In this document: positions 45,192 to 53,875 of the stretch, piece by piece
Numbering within the stretch: the stretch's first letter is position 1
Layout: each line of letters opens with the position of its first letter
NCBI RefSeq assembly: GCF_034931125.1
Contig: NZ_JAYGHM010000009.1
Location: 85,781-149,780, forward strand
Direction: 5' to 3'
DNA: 64,000 nucleotides
Origin: Rivularia sp034931125
GTDB taxonomy: Bacteria > Cyanobacteriota > Cyanobacteriia > Cyanobacteriales > Nostocaceae
The notes under the pieces: model-generated
The model's database searches: none
Seen by the model: the letters and a program-made list of their open reading frames with translations, nothing else
Told to the model about the DNA's origin: nothing
Translations under genes and position numbers: made by a program

Positions 45192-45590
45192 TTACTCCCT
45201 ACTTTCTTTTAAAAAAGAAACATGAGCAGAAACAACTTTCCAACCTTGTGGAAAACGATACCACATTTGGCTTTGTCTACCTCGACGTTCTACATTATTT
45301 ATTAATCGGCGAAATTCAAGGGTGACTGCTGCACTATCTTCACCAAAAGTAACCACTTTCAGATTAAGTATTTCCCGTTCTAATTTAAAAGCTGGACGAG
45401 AATTGCGAAAAGCCCGAATATCTTCCGCACCATACAGATTTTCATTTAATCCAAACCGCACAACATCTGCTGAATCCCAGAAAAAATTATCCAACACCGC
45501 AGTATCATTACTACATAAAGCGGTTTCATACTTCATATATAATTCCGTTAACTCAGCAACTAAAGCTGGTTCATTAATTACATTATTCAT
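45192..45590 (-). CDS. HpxZ/AtzH-like protein (SnoaL-like, DUF3225)
   Basis: A 132-residue NTF2-fold protein. YMKYETALCSNDTAVLDNFF, DVVRFGLNENLYGAEDIRAF and RQSQMWYRFPQGWKVVSAHV match HpxZ (oxalurate catabolism) and AtzH (cyanuric acid pathway) families, in which the protein assists or replaces part of amidase chemistry on N-rich ring breakdown products. No partner amidase is visible here. Its place beside cytosine deaminase is consistent with N-heterocycle metabolism but does not prove it. The start at 45590 is supported by sequence similarity from residue 4 (VINEPALVAEL). Confidence 0.82.
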   Translation of the reverse strand: MNNVINEPALVAELTELYMKYETALCSNDTAVLDNFFWDSADVVRFGLNENLYGAEDIRAFRNSRPAFKLEREILNLKVVTFGEDSAAVTLEFRRLINNVERRGRQSQMWYRFPQGWKVVSAHVSFLKESRE

Positions 45591-45716
45591 ATTTTTCTTA
45601 ATAATTTATAGTTCAAATTTACTCTAAATATGATACAACTCAAAACATCCTCAAAGACTTAACTTATACATAGCCCCCAATGTATCGGGGGTTAGCGGAT
45701 CTAAATGTCTAACCGA

Positions 45717-46187
45717 CTCGTATTAATGGATCGGTACCGGGAAACGTCGAGAAAAACTGGGAACCTGGACAAGATGGTTCCGCAGAATGGAACGCTTATT
45801 GAGACCCAATTTCGGTAGCGCGAGCGTGGGATACTCAAATTGAAATAATTATGTGTCCTTTGGATGGATATTACTAATAACGTCCCTGTGATATCAGAAA
45901 TTTTCCAAAAAATGGGTAAACAAAGAAACTATCCCATATCCGATTTAGCAGAAGAATGTTATGCCTTAGTAATTCCCCAAGATTATTATTTTTGGGATGT
46001 ATTAGCAACAGCTTATTTAGCACGTCCAGAATTTTTTCAAATCAAAGAAATAGAAACAGAAGTTATTACTAATGGTAAAAGTCAAGGTTCAACAAAAATT
46101 GTATCGGCAGGACGAAAAGTTTCTGTAATGGATACAGTAGATAAAGAAGCTTTTTATCACTATATTTTGCAACAGTGGAAGAGGTAG
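45717..46187 (+). pseudogene. Broken inosine-uridine nucleoside hydrolase, C-terminal half
   Basis: The sequence reads VPGNVEKNWEPGQDGSAEWN then AY, an in-frame TGA (45800-45802) where the family has Trp, then DPISVARAWDTQIEIIMCPLD. At 45862-45869 a GGAT is duplicated in tandem, which shifts the frame. The last 107 codons are open (45864-46187): DITNNVPVISEIFQKMGKQR, YALVIPQDYYFWDVLATAYL, and VMDTVDKEAFYHYIL. This matches the C-terminal half of nucleoside hydrolases. A further one-base loss is seen near 45728. The N-terminal half with the DxDxxxDD calcium site is missing. The intact enzyme would split ribonucleosides to base and ribose. Confidence 0.82.
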
Positions 46188-46370
46188 ATAAGTTAGGAAT
46201 TATATAATTTTGGATTTGGGATTTTGGATTGTCAAAGAGTTATACAACTAAATTAATAGTTTGGCTCTCATAAGTAGTGAGAGCGTCTCGCTCCCTATCT
46301 ATCTCCTATTTATGTATAATAAATGGAATGTCAAAGAAGATTTCAATTTACAAGTTTTTGAAATACTACT

Positions 46371-46691
46371 ATGGTTAAAACGCCTCTAATTACCGAGCAT
46401 ATTGAAATAACACCAGACGTATGTGGTGGAAAACCTCGTATAGCAGGTCATAGAATTCGGGTGCAAGATATTGTAATTTGTCACGATCGCAAGAGAATGT
46501 CTCCTGATGAAATTATTTATCATTATCCAAACATTACATTATCAGATGTTTATGCGGCGCTTGCATATTATCACGATAATTTAGATGAAATCAGACAGCA
46601 TATTGAAGAAGAAGAAGCTTATGTTCGTGAAGTGAAATCGCAAACTTCCTCTGTTTTACAAGCAAAATTAAACGCTACAAATGAAAGTTAA
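46371..46691 (+). CDS. DUF433 antitoxin
   Basis: A 106-residue DUF433 protein with a winged-helix-like fold: HIEITPDVCGGKPRIAGHRI, VQDIVICHDRKRMSPDEIIYHYPNITLSDVYAALAYY. DUF433 proteins are the antitoxin partners of DUF5615 PIN-like toxins; they bind toxin and probably their own promoter. The stop overlaps the toxin start by 11 bases (ATGAAAGTTAA), a common arrangement for translational coupling. Confidence 0.93.
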   Translation: MVKTPLITEHIEITPDVCGGKPRIAGHRIRVQDIVICHDRKRMSPDEIIYHYPNITLSDVYAALAYYHDNLDEIRQHIEEEEAYVREVKSQTSSVLQAKLNATNES

Positions 46692-46968
46692 AATTCGCTT
46701 TCATATTGATGAAAGTGTAAGTAATGCAGTTGCCGAAGGCTTGCGTCGCCGTGGAATCGAGGTTACTACTACATTAGAAAAGGGATTAATGTCTGCCCCA
46801 GATCAAGCACAGTTAAATTTTGCTTTAACCGAAAATAGAGTAATTGTAACTCATGACGATGATTTTATTAAGTTACATAGTAAGGGAATTCCTCATGCCG
46901 GAATTGTCTACTGTCATCAAAATCAACGTTCAATTGGTGAAATTATTAGCTATCTCCTCTTGATTTGA
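46681..46968 (+). CDS. DUF5615 PIN-like toxin, C-terminus truncated by in-frame TGA
   Basis: A 95-residue PIN-like nuclease protein: KIRFHIDESVSNAVAEGLRR, IEVTTTLEKGLMSAPDQAQL, RVIVTHDDDFIKLHSKGIPH (acidic metal residues Asp9, Glu10 and the DDD run). It stops at a TGA at 46966-46968, but the frame continues EVLDSEEMKNKIEFV to a second TGA at 47014-47016. That continuation matches the last helix of the family, so a Tyr or Trp codon has become a stop, or the base is an error. Loss of the helix may weaken the toxin. Confidence 0.88.
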   Translation: MKVKIRFHIDESVSNAVAEGLRRRGIEVTTTLEKGLMSAPDQAQLNFALTENRVIVTHDDDFIKLHSKGIPHAGIVYCHQNQRSIGEIISYLLLI

Positions 46969-47160
46969 GAAGTGCTTGATTCTGAAGAAATGAAAAACAA
47001 AATTGAGTTTGTATGAAAAATTAAAAGCAAATAAAAAATCTTCAAAAATCAACGCTCTTATTTTTGTCATCCTTCATTATGTATAATTCATGAGTCGTCG
47101 ACGCATCCTACAGCCAGAGCTAAGCTAAGTAGGTTGGTGCAGATAAACATAACTATACTT

Positions 47161-47236
47161 TGTCATTGCGTGTGCGTAAGCGCAGATTCACAAAGTGTTC
47201 CCTCTTAGGGAAGGAGGCACGACGAAGCAATCGCAA
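47161..47236. repeat. Dispersed repeat of the ATTGCG...GAAGCAATCGC type
   Basis: Starts TGTCATTGCGTGTGCGTAAG and ends GAAGCAATCGCAAGG. It overlaps the 5' end of the next open frame. Confidence 0.65.
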
Positions 47237-47884
47237 GGGTTTCGGATTATTTACATTTTGTTATATAGTTGTAAATTTCCCCGCCCACCTACTTATACAT
47301 TTAGTCAGTATTTCGAGTTACCTTATGCACCAGCAGATATTTTATTGGAATTAGGATGTACTTATGTACATTCTCAATTAAAATTACCTGAGTATCAAGG
47401 AAAACTTGACTATATTGATTTTTTAAGCCGTTATTTACCCCGCAATCTCAATTACGTTAACCCAACTAGCGAAGCAGCACGTCGGGAAGTATTGATTGCA
47501 CCTACGCTTTTAGAAATTTGTGCTGAAACCAAATCTGAATTAAATATTGAGTATCCAGTTAATATTAATAACTTTTTGAAAGGTAGCTTCGATTATTTTA
47601 TTGCTTCACCTAATGCTTTAATAGTAATAGAAGCAAAATCAGATTTAAGTAGAGAATTTACCCAATTAGCTCTAGAGTTAATTGCTTTAGACCAATGGAT
47701 CGATTCTCCAGTTACAATATTATATGGTGCTGTTACCACTGGGGAAGATTGGCGATTTGGAATGTTCTATCGACAAGAAAAGAAAGTAGTGCAAGATATC
47801 AAACTGTATCGGGTTCCAGAGGAATTAGAATCTTTATTACGGGTGTTAATCGGTATTCTAATTACACCAATCAAGGGAAATTAA
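47195..47884 (+). CDS. PD-(D/E)XK nuclease-fold hypothetical protein, N-terminus uncertain
   Basis: 229 codons as an open frame, but the first 15-20 codons lie in a dispersed repeat, so the real start is doubtful and a TTG near 47257 may be used. The conserved body begins YTFSQYFELPYAPADILLEL, then LDYIDFLSRYLP, NPTSEAARREVLIAPTLLEI, and KGSFDYFIASPNALIVIEAK. The Asp in SFDY with GluXLys in IEAK forms a PD-(D/E)XK signature. LALELIALDQW follows. Members are common in cyanobacteria and have unknown function. The repeat insertion may have cost the native start. Confidence 0.72.
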   Translation: MFPLREGGTTKQSQGFRIIYILLYSCKFPRPPTYTFSQYFELPYAPADILLELGCTYVHSQLKLPEYQGKLDYIDFLSRYLPRNLNYVNPTSEAARREVLIAPTLLEICAETKSELNIEYPVNINNFLKGSFDYFIASPNALIVIEAKSDLSREFTQLALELIALDQWIDSPVTILYGAVTTGEDWRFGMFYRQEKKVVQDIKLYRVPEELESLLRVLIGILITPIKGN

Positions 47885-47914
47885 ATAAAACTCCTAACTC
47901 CTAACTCATATTCC

Positions 47915-48463
47915 CTATTTAACCAAATTCAAACCCAAAAACAAAGCCGCAACAGTTCCAGCAACAGAAATTTCACCTTTAATTATTTTATCCAAAATCG
48001 CATCAATAGGAATCAATATAACTTCGATCTCTTCTGTAATATCTAACTTGATTCTTCCCGTTTTAACTACATTTTCAGCTAGATATAAATGTAATTGATT
48101 TGTATCTTTACTTGGTTTATCGTAGAGCGTTGCTATCTTCTTTATTTGTGATGCAATATAACCAGTTTCTTCTTCAAGCTCCCTTACTGCTGCAACTTCA
48201 CCGCTTTCTATTTCCGGGTTAAAACCACCTGCGGGAAGTTCAATAAAAAAATCGCCGATTGCGTGTCTATATTGCTTGACAAAAACAACTTCTCTATCGC
48301 TAGTAATTGGTAAAATTATCGCGACATCCGGTTTCAGATAAACAAAGTAATCATCAACTACCTGTCCGTTAGGTAACTCTATTTCATCTTGCCTGACTTT
48401 ACACCAAGGATGGTTTAACGCCATTTGCGATTGTAAAATCTTCCATTTATTTAAGTTAGTCAT
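47915..48463 (-). CDS. NUDIX hydrolase (ADP-ribose pyrophosphatase-like)
   Basis: A 182-residue NUDIX protein. The Nudix box is GGFNPEIESGEVAAVRELEE followed by ETGY, with the REXXEE core intact. The flanking IELPAGG and KQYRHAIGDFF match ADP-sugar pyrophosphatases that cleave ADP-ribose to AMP and ribose 5-phosphate. Cytosolic. The start agrees with relatives (KWKILQSQMALNHPWCKVRQ). Near a ribokinase and salvage genes, but no operon link. Confidence 0.93.
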   Translation of the reverse strand: MTNLNKWKILQSQMALNHPWCKVRQDEIELPNGQVVDDYFVYLKPDVAIILPITSDREVVFVKQYRHAIGDFFIELPAGGFNPEIESGEVAAVRELEEETGYIASQIKKIATLYDKPSKDTNQLHLYLAENVVKTGRIKLDITEEIEVILIPIDAILDKIIKGEISVAGTVAALFLGLNLVK

Positions 48464-48694
48464 TTACAAGTTAAAGGTATAATCGAACAACTAATTGTTT
48501 GACAAACATAATCAAAAATAAACACCAGCACAATATCTTTTCCTCTGCGAAACTTTGCGCTAAACCTCCGCGTACCTTTGCGTTTAAAAATATTATTTAT
48601 TATCCAAACTGCATTCATCATAAACTATGGGAATTAGGTATTTTATCCAATTCTCCATGTCCCATGCTCAATCCGCAATTCCCAATTCCCAATT

Positions 48695-49774
48695 ATGCAA
48701 ATCCATATAGAAACATTTACTGTAAACAAACGCTTCCCTTTAACAATTAGTCGCGGTACTACAGCAAAAACAACCAACGTCTGGGTAAAAATATCCGAAG
48801 ATGATATCGAAGGTTGGGGAGAAGCATCACCTTTTAACGTCGGTAACTATCCGCAATCTACCGATATTATTTATCAATCTATATTGCAAATTGCCCCCAA
48901 TTTACAAGCTCTGCATCCGTCGCAACGTCAGCAGATTGAACTCATGTTAAATAAAGCACAGATTCCTTCTGCTGCCAAGGCGGCTCTGGACACCGCTCTG
49001 CATGACTGGATGGGGAAACGTGCGGGGCTTCCCCTGTGGCAAATGTGGGGACTCGATCCAAGTGCGATCGCGCCGGTTTCTGTGACTATCGGCATTAATT
49101 CACCCGCAGGTGCTAAAGCTAGGGTCAAAGATTGGCTGCAATTTATGGATGTCAAAATGCTCAAAGTTAAATTAGGCAACCCCGATGGTATTGATGCCGA
49201 TCGCAAAATGCTGTCCGCTGTACGGGAGGAAGCACCAACACCCGATTTATATGTAGATGCAAATGGCGGTTGGAGCTTGGAGGATGCCCGCAATATGTGT
49301 TTTATACTTGCCGATATGGGTGTAAAGTATGTAGAACAGCCTTTACCACGGGGACAAGAACAAACTTTGGTGAAATTAAAAAAGTCGTCTCCTTTGCCCA
49401 TTTTTGTTGATGAAAGCTGCTTTACTAGTATCGATATTCCTTATTTAATTGAATGCGCTGATGGTGTTAATATCAAGTTGATGAAATCCGGGGGTTTAAC
49501 CGAAGCAATGCGGATGATACATACAGCTAGAGCCTGCAATCTACAGGTAATGTTCGGCTGTTATTCCGATAGCGCGATCGCAAATACTGCCCTTGCACAG
49601 CTTGCTCCATTAGCCGATTATTTAGACTTGGATAGTCACCTGAATTTAATTGATGACCCTTTTACGGGTGCATTGATTGAAGAGGGTAAAATTTTACCAA
49701 ATAACTTACCAGGATTGGGAGTACAACTAAGTGCGTCTGCCGCTCGATCAGAAAATTGCCGTTCTAATACATGA
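48695..49774 (+). CDS. dgcA: Dipeptide epimerase / N-acetyl-D-glutamate racemase-like (enolase superfamily)
   Basis: A 359-residue muconate-lactonising-type enolase superfamily member. Active-site residues: KVK (Lys157 and Lys159), DANGGW (Asp188), EQPL (Glu214), DES (Asp239) and the second base Lys in VNIKLMKSGGL (Lys261 or 264). DPFTGALIEEG is the usual C-terminal block. The Ala-Glu epimerase or DgcA group is indicated. It overlaps the downstream DUF1611 gene by 44 bases in another frame; the last 15-20 residues have no counterpart. In the DgcN-DgcA pathway, D-glutamate is N-acetylated and then racemised. Which reaction occurs here is inferred from the pairing. Confidence 0.9.
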   Translation: MQIHIETFTVNKRFPLTISRGTTAKTTNVWVKISEDDIEGWGEASPFNVGNYPQSTDIIYQSILQIAPNLQALHPSQRQQIELMLNKAQIPSAAKAALDTALHDWMGKRAGLPLWQMWGLDPSAIAPVSVTIGINSPAGAKARVKDWLQFMDVKMLKVKLGNPDGIDADRKMLSAVREEAPTPDLYVDANGGWSLEDARNMCFILADMGVKYVEQPLPRGQEQTLVKLKKSSPLPIFVDESCFTSIDIPYLIECADGVNIKLMKSGGLTEAMRMIHTARACNLQVMFGCYSDSAIANTALAQLAPLADYLDLDSHLNLIDDPFTGALIEEGKILPNNLPGLGVQLSASAARSENCRSNT

Positions 49775-50771
49775 GGGAATTCGCGGAACTCATGGAAAAA
49801 CAGGGTTATCTTTACTACGCTACAGCGATGCGCCGATTGTTGTCGCGATCGATCGTGATTGTCCCGGACAGTCAATACCTGAGTTAACAGGGATCAAACG
49901 TGACGTACCGATTGTTGCCTCCGTTAAAGACTCGCTTCAGTTTCAGCCGCAGGTCTTGGTAATCGGTATTGCTCCCAAAGGTGGTAGTTTACCAGACGAT
50001 TATTGGCGTGAAATTAAAGATGCATTAGTAGGGGGAATGTCAATTGTCAACGGTTTGCATACTCCTTTAGCTACCAGTCCGGAATTAAGGACTTTACTCA
50101 AACCCGGACAATCAATTTGGGATGTTCGCAAAGAGCCATCTAACATCAGTGTTTGTACTCTTGCGGCAAGAAACCTTCCCTGTAGACGAGTATTGACAGT
50201 CGGAACCGATATGGCCGTTGGAAAAATGTCTACAAGTTTAGAATTACATCGTTCGTCGCGGTTACGGGGTATGCGTACCAAGTTCCTCGCTACCGGACAA
50301 ACGGGTTTAATGTTGGAAGGTGATGGTGTACCTTTGGATGCGGTACGTGTAGATTTTGCTGCGGGTGCAGTGGAGCAAGTGGTGATGCGTTACGGCAAAA
50401 ACTACGATATTTTACACGTTGAAGGACAAGGTTCCTTACTGCATCCTAATTCTACAGCCACATTGCCTTTAATACGCGGTTCCCAACCGACTCAGATGAT
50501 TTTAGTCCATCGTCTTGGACAGAATGAGGTCATAGAAGGAGTGAGAATTCCCCCCTTAGCTGAAGTAGTTAAATTATACGAAATCGTTGCCAGCGGTGCG
50601 GGAGCTTTTGCCGCAGTACCCGTAGTTGGTATTTCCCTGAATACCAATAACTTTGATGAAGCTACTGCAAAAAGTGCGATCGCGCAAGTCGAAACAGAAA
50701 CCGGATTACCCTGTACCGACGTAATTCGGTTTGGTGGGGACAAATTATTAGATGCGGTGATGAGAAATTAA
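49731..50771 (+). CDS. dgcN: DUF1611 protein, D-glutamate N-acetyltransferase-like (DgcN)
   Basis: A 346-residue DUF1611 protein starting at GTG within the 3' end of the epimerase gene. The N-terminal Rossmann-like domain includes IAVLIHEGIRGTHGKTGLSL and PIVVAIDRDCPG. The C-terminal P-loop-like domain has LTVGTDMAVGKMSTSLEL (Lys165), and DILHVEGQGSLLHP and VHRLGQNEVIEG follow. In marine bacteria DgcN works with DgcA on D-glutamate. The 44-base overlap suggests coupled translation. It may recycle D-Glu from peptidoglycan (inference). Confidence 0.87.
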   Translation: MRLPLDQKIAVLIHEGIRGTHGKTGLSLLRYSDAPIVVAIDRDCPGQSIPELTGIKRDVPIVASVKDSLQFQPQVLVIGIAPKGGSLPDDYWREIKDALVGGMSIVNGLHTPLATSPELRTLLKPGQSIWDVRKEPSNISVCTLAARNLPCRRVLTVGTDMAVGKMSTSLELHRSSRLRGMRTKFLATGQTGLMLEGDGVPLDAVRVDFAAGAVEQVVMRYGKNYDILHVEGQGSLLHPNSTATLPLIRGSQPTQMILVHRLGQNEVIEGVRIPPLAEVVKLYEIVASGAGAFAAVPVVGISLNTNNFDEATAKSAIAQVETETGLPCTDVIRFGGDKLLDAVMRN

Positions 50772-50785
50772 GCATTGGACATGGG

Positions 50786-51115
50786 AACAGGTTAAAGGTT
50801 AAAGGTCAAAGGTCAAAGGTAATATAGTTAAATTCTTAACTCCCAACTCCCNNNNNNNNNNNNNNNNNNNNNNNNNNNNNNNNNNNNNNNNNNNNNNNNN
50901 NNNNNNNNNNNNNNNNNNNNNNNNNNNNNNNNNNNNNNNNNNNNNNNNNNNNNNNNNNNNNNNNNNNNNNNNNNNNNNNNNNNNNNNNNNNNNNNNNNNN
51001 NNNNNNNNNNNNNNNNNNNNNNNNNNNNNNNNNNNNNNNNNNNNNNNNNNNNNNNNNNNNNNNNNNNNNNNNNNNNNNNNNNNNNNNNTAACTTTCCCCG
51101 ATCTTCCCATCCCCT
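50786..51115. other. Repeats flanking a 237-base assembly gap
   Basis: AAAGGTT/AAAGGTC heptamers (50790-50822) and CAACTCC units (50838-50851) run into N at 50852-51088, with C-rich sequence on the far side. The gap is inside repeats; no gene can be called in it. Confidence 0.95.
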
Positions 51116-51595
51116 GATGCCAGTAATTAAGTTATATAAAATTATGGCTAATTATTCTGGTATTTTCACATTATTTTTTGTAGCTAGTATTGCTCGTAAA
51201 ATAAGTAATTTACGTGAGGTAACTAGGATTATTCGAGTTTTGTGAAAATTAATTAAAAGTTTTTATACAATATAAATGTTCAGTAATATCTGACGAAAAA
51301 ATAAAAAATGTATTAATATGCAAGTGACAGCTTAAAAGATTGATATTTGAGGGCTATCATCCAGTGTAGGGACAAGCCCTTCTCCGTTCTCAGATAAAAC
51401 ACGGTACAATAAATTCAAAAATTCAATATAGGACTGCTTTTAATAAATTCAATGGTTACTTAATGACAATCTGCTCTACAGGTAAGTTTATAATTACTTG
51501 GCAAGATAAATATAGATTGGTCATCATACGAACTGAAATTAAAGATGCCTTTTGTCAACATTAAAGGCATTCTCAATTGCTGATAGGTTAAGCTA
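51116..51595. other. AT-rich intergenic region upstream of the Ser/Thr kinase
   Basis: About 480 bases with stops in all frames. It should hold the kinase promoter. No repeat or RNA structure recognised. Confidence 0.4.
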
Positions 51596-53602
51596 ATGCT
51601 CACAGACACGATTCTCCGTAATCGCTACAAAATTCTTAAAGAACTGGGACGTGGTGGATTTAGTGTCACCTATCTTGCGGTAGATATGGATTTACCGGGG
51701 AATCCCAGATGTGTAGTTAAACAACTCAAAACTCGCAATTCTGATAATACAATTTTACAGATTGCCAAAAAGTTGTTTGAGCGAGAAGCACAGGTACTCT
51801 ACCGTTTGGGTAAGGGACACAAACAAATCCCCGAAATGTTCGCGCATTTTGAGGAAAATGATGAATTTTATCTGGTTCAAGAATTCGTCGATGGATACGA
51901 TTTAACCAAGGAAGTTAAACCACGACATAGATTAAGTGAAGAAAAGGTAATTAAGCTTTTACAAGAAATACTATCTGTTTTATCTTTTGTTCACGAAAAT
52001 AACGTTATTCACCGCGATATCAAACTACGAAATATTATGCGTCGTAGTGAAGATGATAAAATCGTACTCATTGATTTTGGTGCGGTCAAAGAAATCAAAG
52101 GTCTGAGCAAAAACGAACAAGGCGATGTCAATTCGACTTTGATTATTGGTACTCCCGGTTATATGCCAGACGAACAAGCGAATGGTAAACCGAGATTATG
52201 TAGCGATATTTATGCAGTGGGGATGCTGGGGATTCAAGCTTTAACCGGAATGTCTCCTCGTGAATTGCCATTTAACCCCGATAATGGTGAATTGATTTGG
52301 TTAGATTCGGCAAAAGTCAGCGACAGATTAGCCGAAATTCTAACTGGGATGGTACGTCATCACTTTAGTCAGCGTTACCAAACGGCAGCAGAAGCCTTAA
52401 TTGCGCTCGAATCGCCGGTACCCATACTACCATTAACTTCCTCGACTTACAAAGCGCCACCCGTGACCTTACCATCAACCATTCGCAAGTCTTATCCACC
52501 CATACTTCAAAGTTTGGGACTGGTTAGTTTAATGGGAGTTGGATTCGGTTTAGGAGTTTTCGGATTGAACTTTTTCCAACCTAGTTCTGATGGGAACGAA
52601 CTCCCTGTAAGTGGTGAGGTTCAAGATACTGTTCCTAAAAATATAAATCCTTCTACATCTAAAATTACTAAAAGTCCAAATTCATCAACACCTTTATCTT
52701 CTACGCCTAAATCAGATAATAGAAATTTTTTACCTTCGATAATACCATTTTTTAGAGATAGTAAGGTTGAAGTTACCCCCGAAGCTTCTCAATCAAAAGT
52801 TAAGAGTAATCAAAATAAACCTGTAGTAGAAGTTCAACCCGAACCCGTTGAGCGAAAAATCAAACCCCCTGCAAAAACTTCTACGGAAGAAGACACTATA
52901 ACTAACCCTCCCTTATTAACTCCAACAAAACTTGATAGTCCAGAACCATTACCGACTGTAACCCCGTCTCCAAGTAAAAAAATTGATCCTCCCACATCTT
53001 TACCTTCTAAACCCCAACCAGAAAAAGACAAGGGTAAAGCCGAGAATTCTGCGACCCCTATACCCACATCTACAGGATTAGAGGATGTACCGGAACCAAA
53101 ATCTCAAACATCTTTACCTGTATCACCCGAATCAGAAGTAAAAGAAAAAGAACAAGAAAATCCCACAACTCCACCCGTATCTGCATCAGAAACGAAACCA
53201 ACCCCTCTTTCCCCTACCACACCCGCGATCGAGAACGAGTCACTAGCACCAAAACCAACCCCTTCCCCCAAACCAACTACGGGTAGCGTCGTAGTTCCTA
53301 CAGTTGAATCTTCAGAAACCCCAAAAGAAACTAATAATTATTTTTTGACCGTACCAACTTCACCAACACCAGAACAGGTTCAACCAACTTCTACACCCGA
53401 AGCTTCTGCATTTCCAACACCCGAAATTGAAGTTGAAGCAACTCCTCAATTTTCTACATCTCCAACACCGGAAGCTGAAGCTGAAATTGAAACAAATCCC
53501 CAAGCTTCTGTATCTCCGATACCCGAAATTGAAGTGCAAGCTATCCCAAATCCGATACCTACAGAAGAACCTGGTTTGTCTTTAAGACGTTTTGCTATCT
53601 AA
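51596..53602 (+). CDS. Membrane Ser/Thr protein kinase with Pro-rich C-terminal region
   Basis: A 668-residue PknB-type (Hanks) kinase. Gly-rich loop ELGRGGFSVTYLAVD (residues 16-30), Lys42 in CVVKQLK, catalytic loop HRDIKLRNIM with Asp141, and DFG at 160-162 are intact; the usual Pro after HRDIK is Leu. The kinase domain ends near 275. A single transmembrane span lies near LQSLGLVSLMGVGFGLGVFG. The outer part (about 340-660) is Pro/Ser/Thr/Glu-rich with TPEAxAExE-like repeats and is probably disordered and extracytoplasmic. It precedes an M48 protease and a COP23 protein on the same strand, all with envelope features. Confidence 0.92.
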   Translation: MLTDTILRNRYKILKELGRGGFSVTYLAVDMDLPGNPRCVVKQLKTRNSDNTILQIAKKLFEREAQVLYRLGKGHKQIPEMFAHFEENDEFYLVQEFVDGYDLTKEVKPRHRLSEEKVIKLLQEILSVLSFVHENNVIHRDIKLRNIMRRSEDDKIVLIDFGAVKEIKGLSKNEQGDVNSTLIIGTPGYMPDEQANGKPRLCSDIYAVGMLGIQALTGMSPRELPFNPDNGELIWLDSAKVSDRLAEILTGMVRHHFSQRYQTAAEALIALESPVPILPLTSSTYKAPPVTLPSTIRKSYPPILQSLGLVSLMGVGFGLGVFGLNFFQPSSDGNELPVSGEVQDTVPKNINPSTSKITKSPNSSTPLSSTPKSDNRNFLPSIIPFFRDSKVEVTPEASQSKVKSNQNKPVVEVQPEPVERKIKPPAKTSTEEDTITNPPLLTPTKLDSPEPLPTVTPSPSKKIDPPTSLPSKPQPEKDKGKAENSATPIPTSTGLEDVPEPKSQTSLPVSPESEVKEKEQENPTTPPVSASETKPTPLSPTTPAIENESLAPKPTPSPKPTTGSVVVPTVESSETPKETNNYFLTVPTSPTPEQVQPTSTPEASAFPTPEIEVEATPQFSTSPTPEAEAEIETNPQASVSPIPEIEVQAIPNPIPTEEPGLSLRRFAI

Positions 53603-53875
53603 ATATAGTGAGAATAATTTTTTAAATCAAAGATTTGAATGAATCAATCCTATTGTGAAGCATTCAAATTGATGATTTTGGGCATATATATAAATTGGCG
53701 TACATCTCCGACTATATAAATAGTATCACGAAACAACTAATTTTTTCCGATAAATAAAAATATTTTTCAGGTAAAGTACTGGTAAAAACTGTTAAGTTTT
53801 CGAGATAACTTTGCGTGAAATTGCGATCGTTCTTAAACTAAGAATATAGAAATCTCCATCATAAAAAAGCTTGTT

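Noticed and set aside
45322..45627. 101-codon frame antisense to the HpxZ-like gene
   Set aside because: Overlaps a recognisable gene on the other strand over most of its length and shows no family features.
45800..46968. TGA recoding (TGA read as Trp), suggested by two TGA codons at conserved positions
   Set aside because: TGG is used for Trp and TGA for termination throughout the window, and one of the two genes has other disabling changes. Local mutation is simpler.
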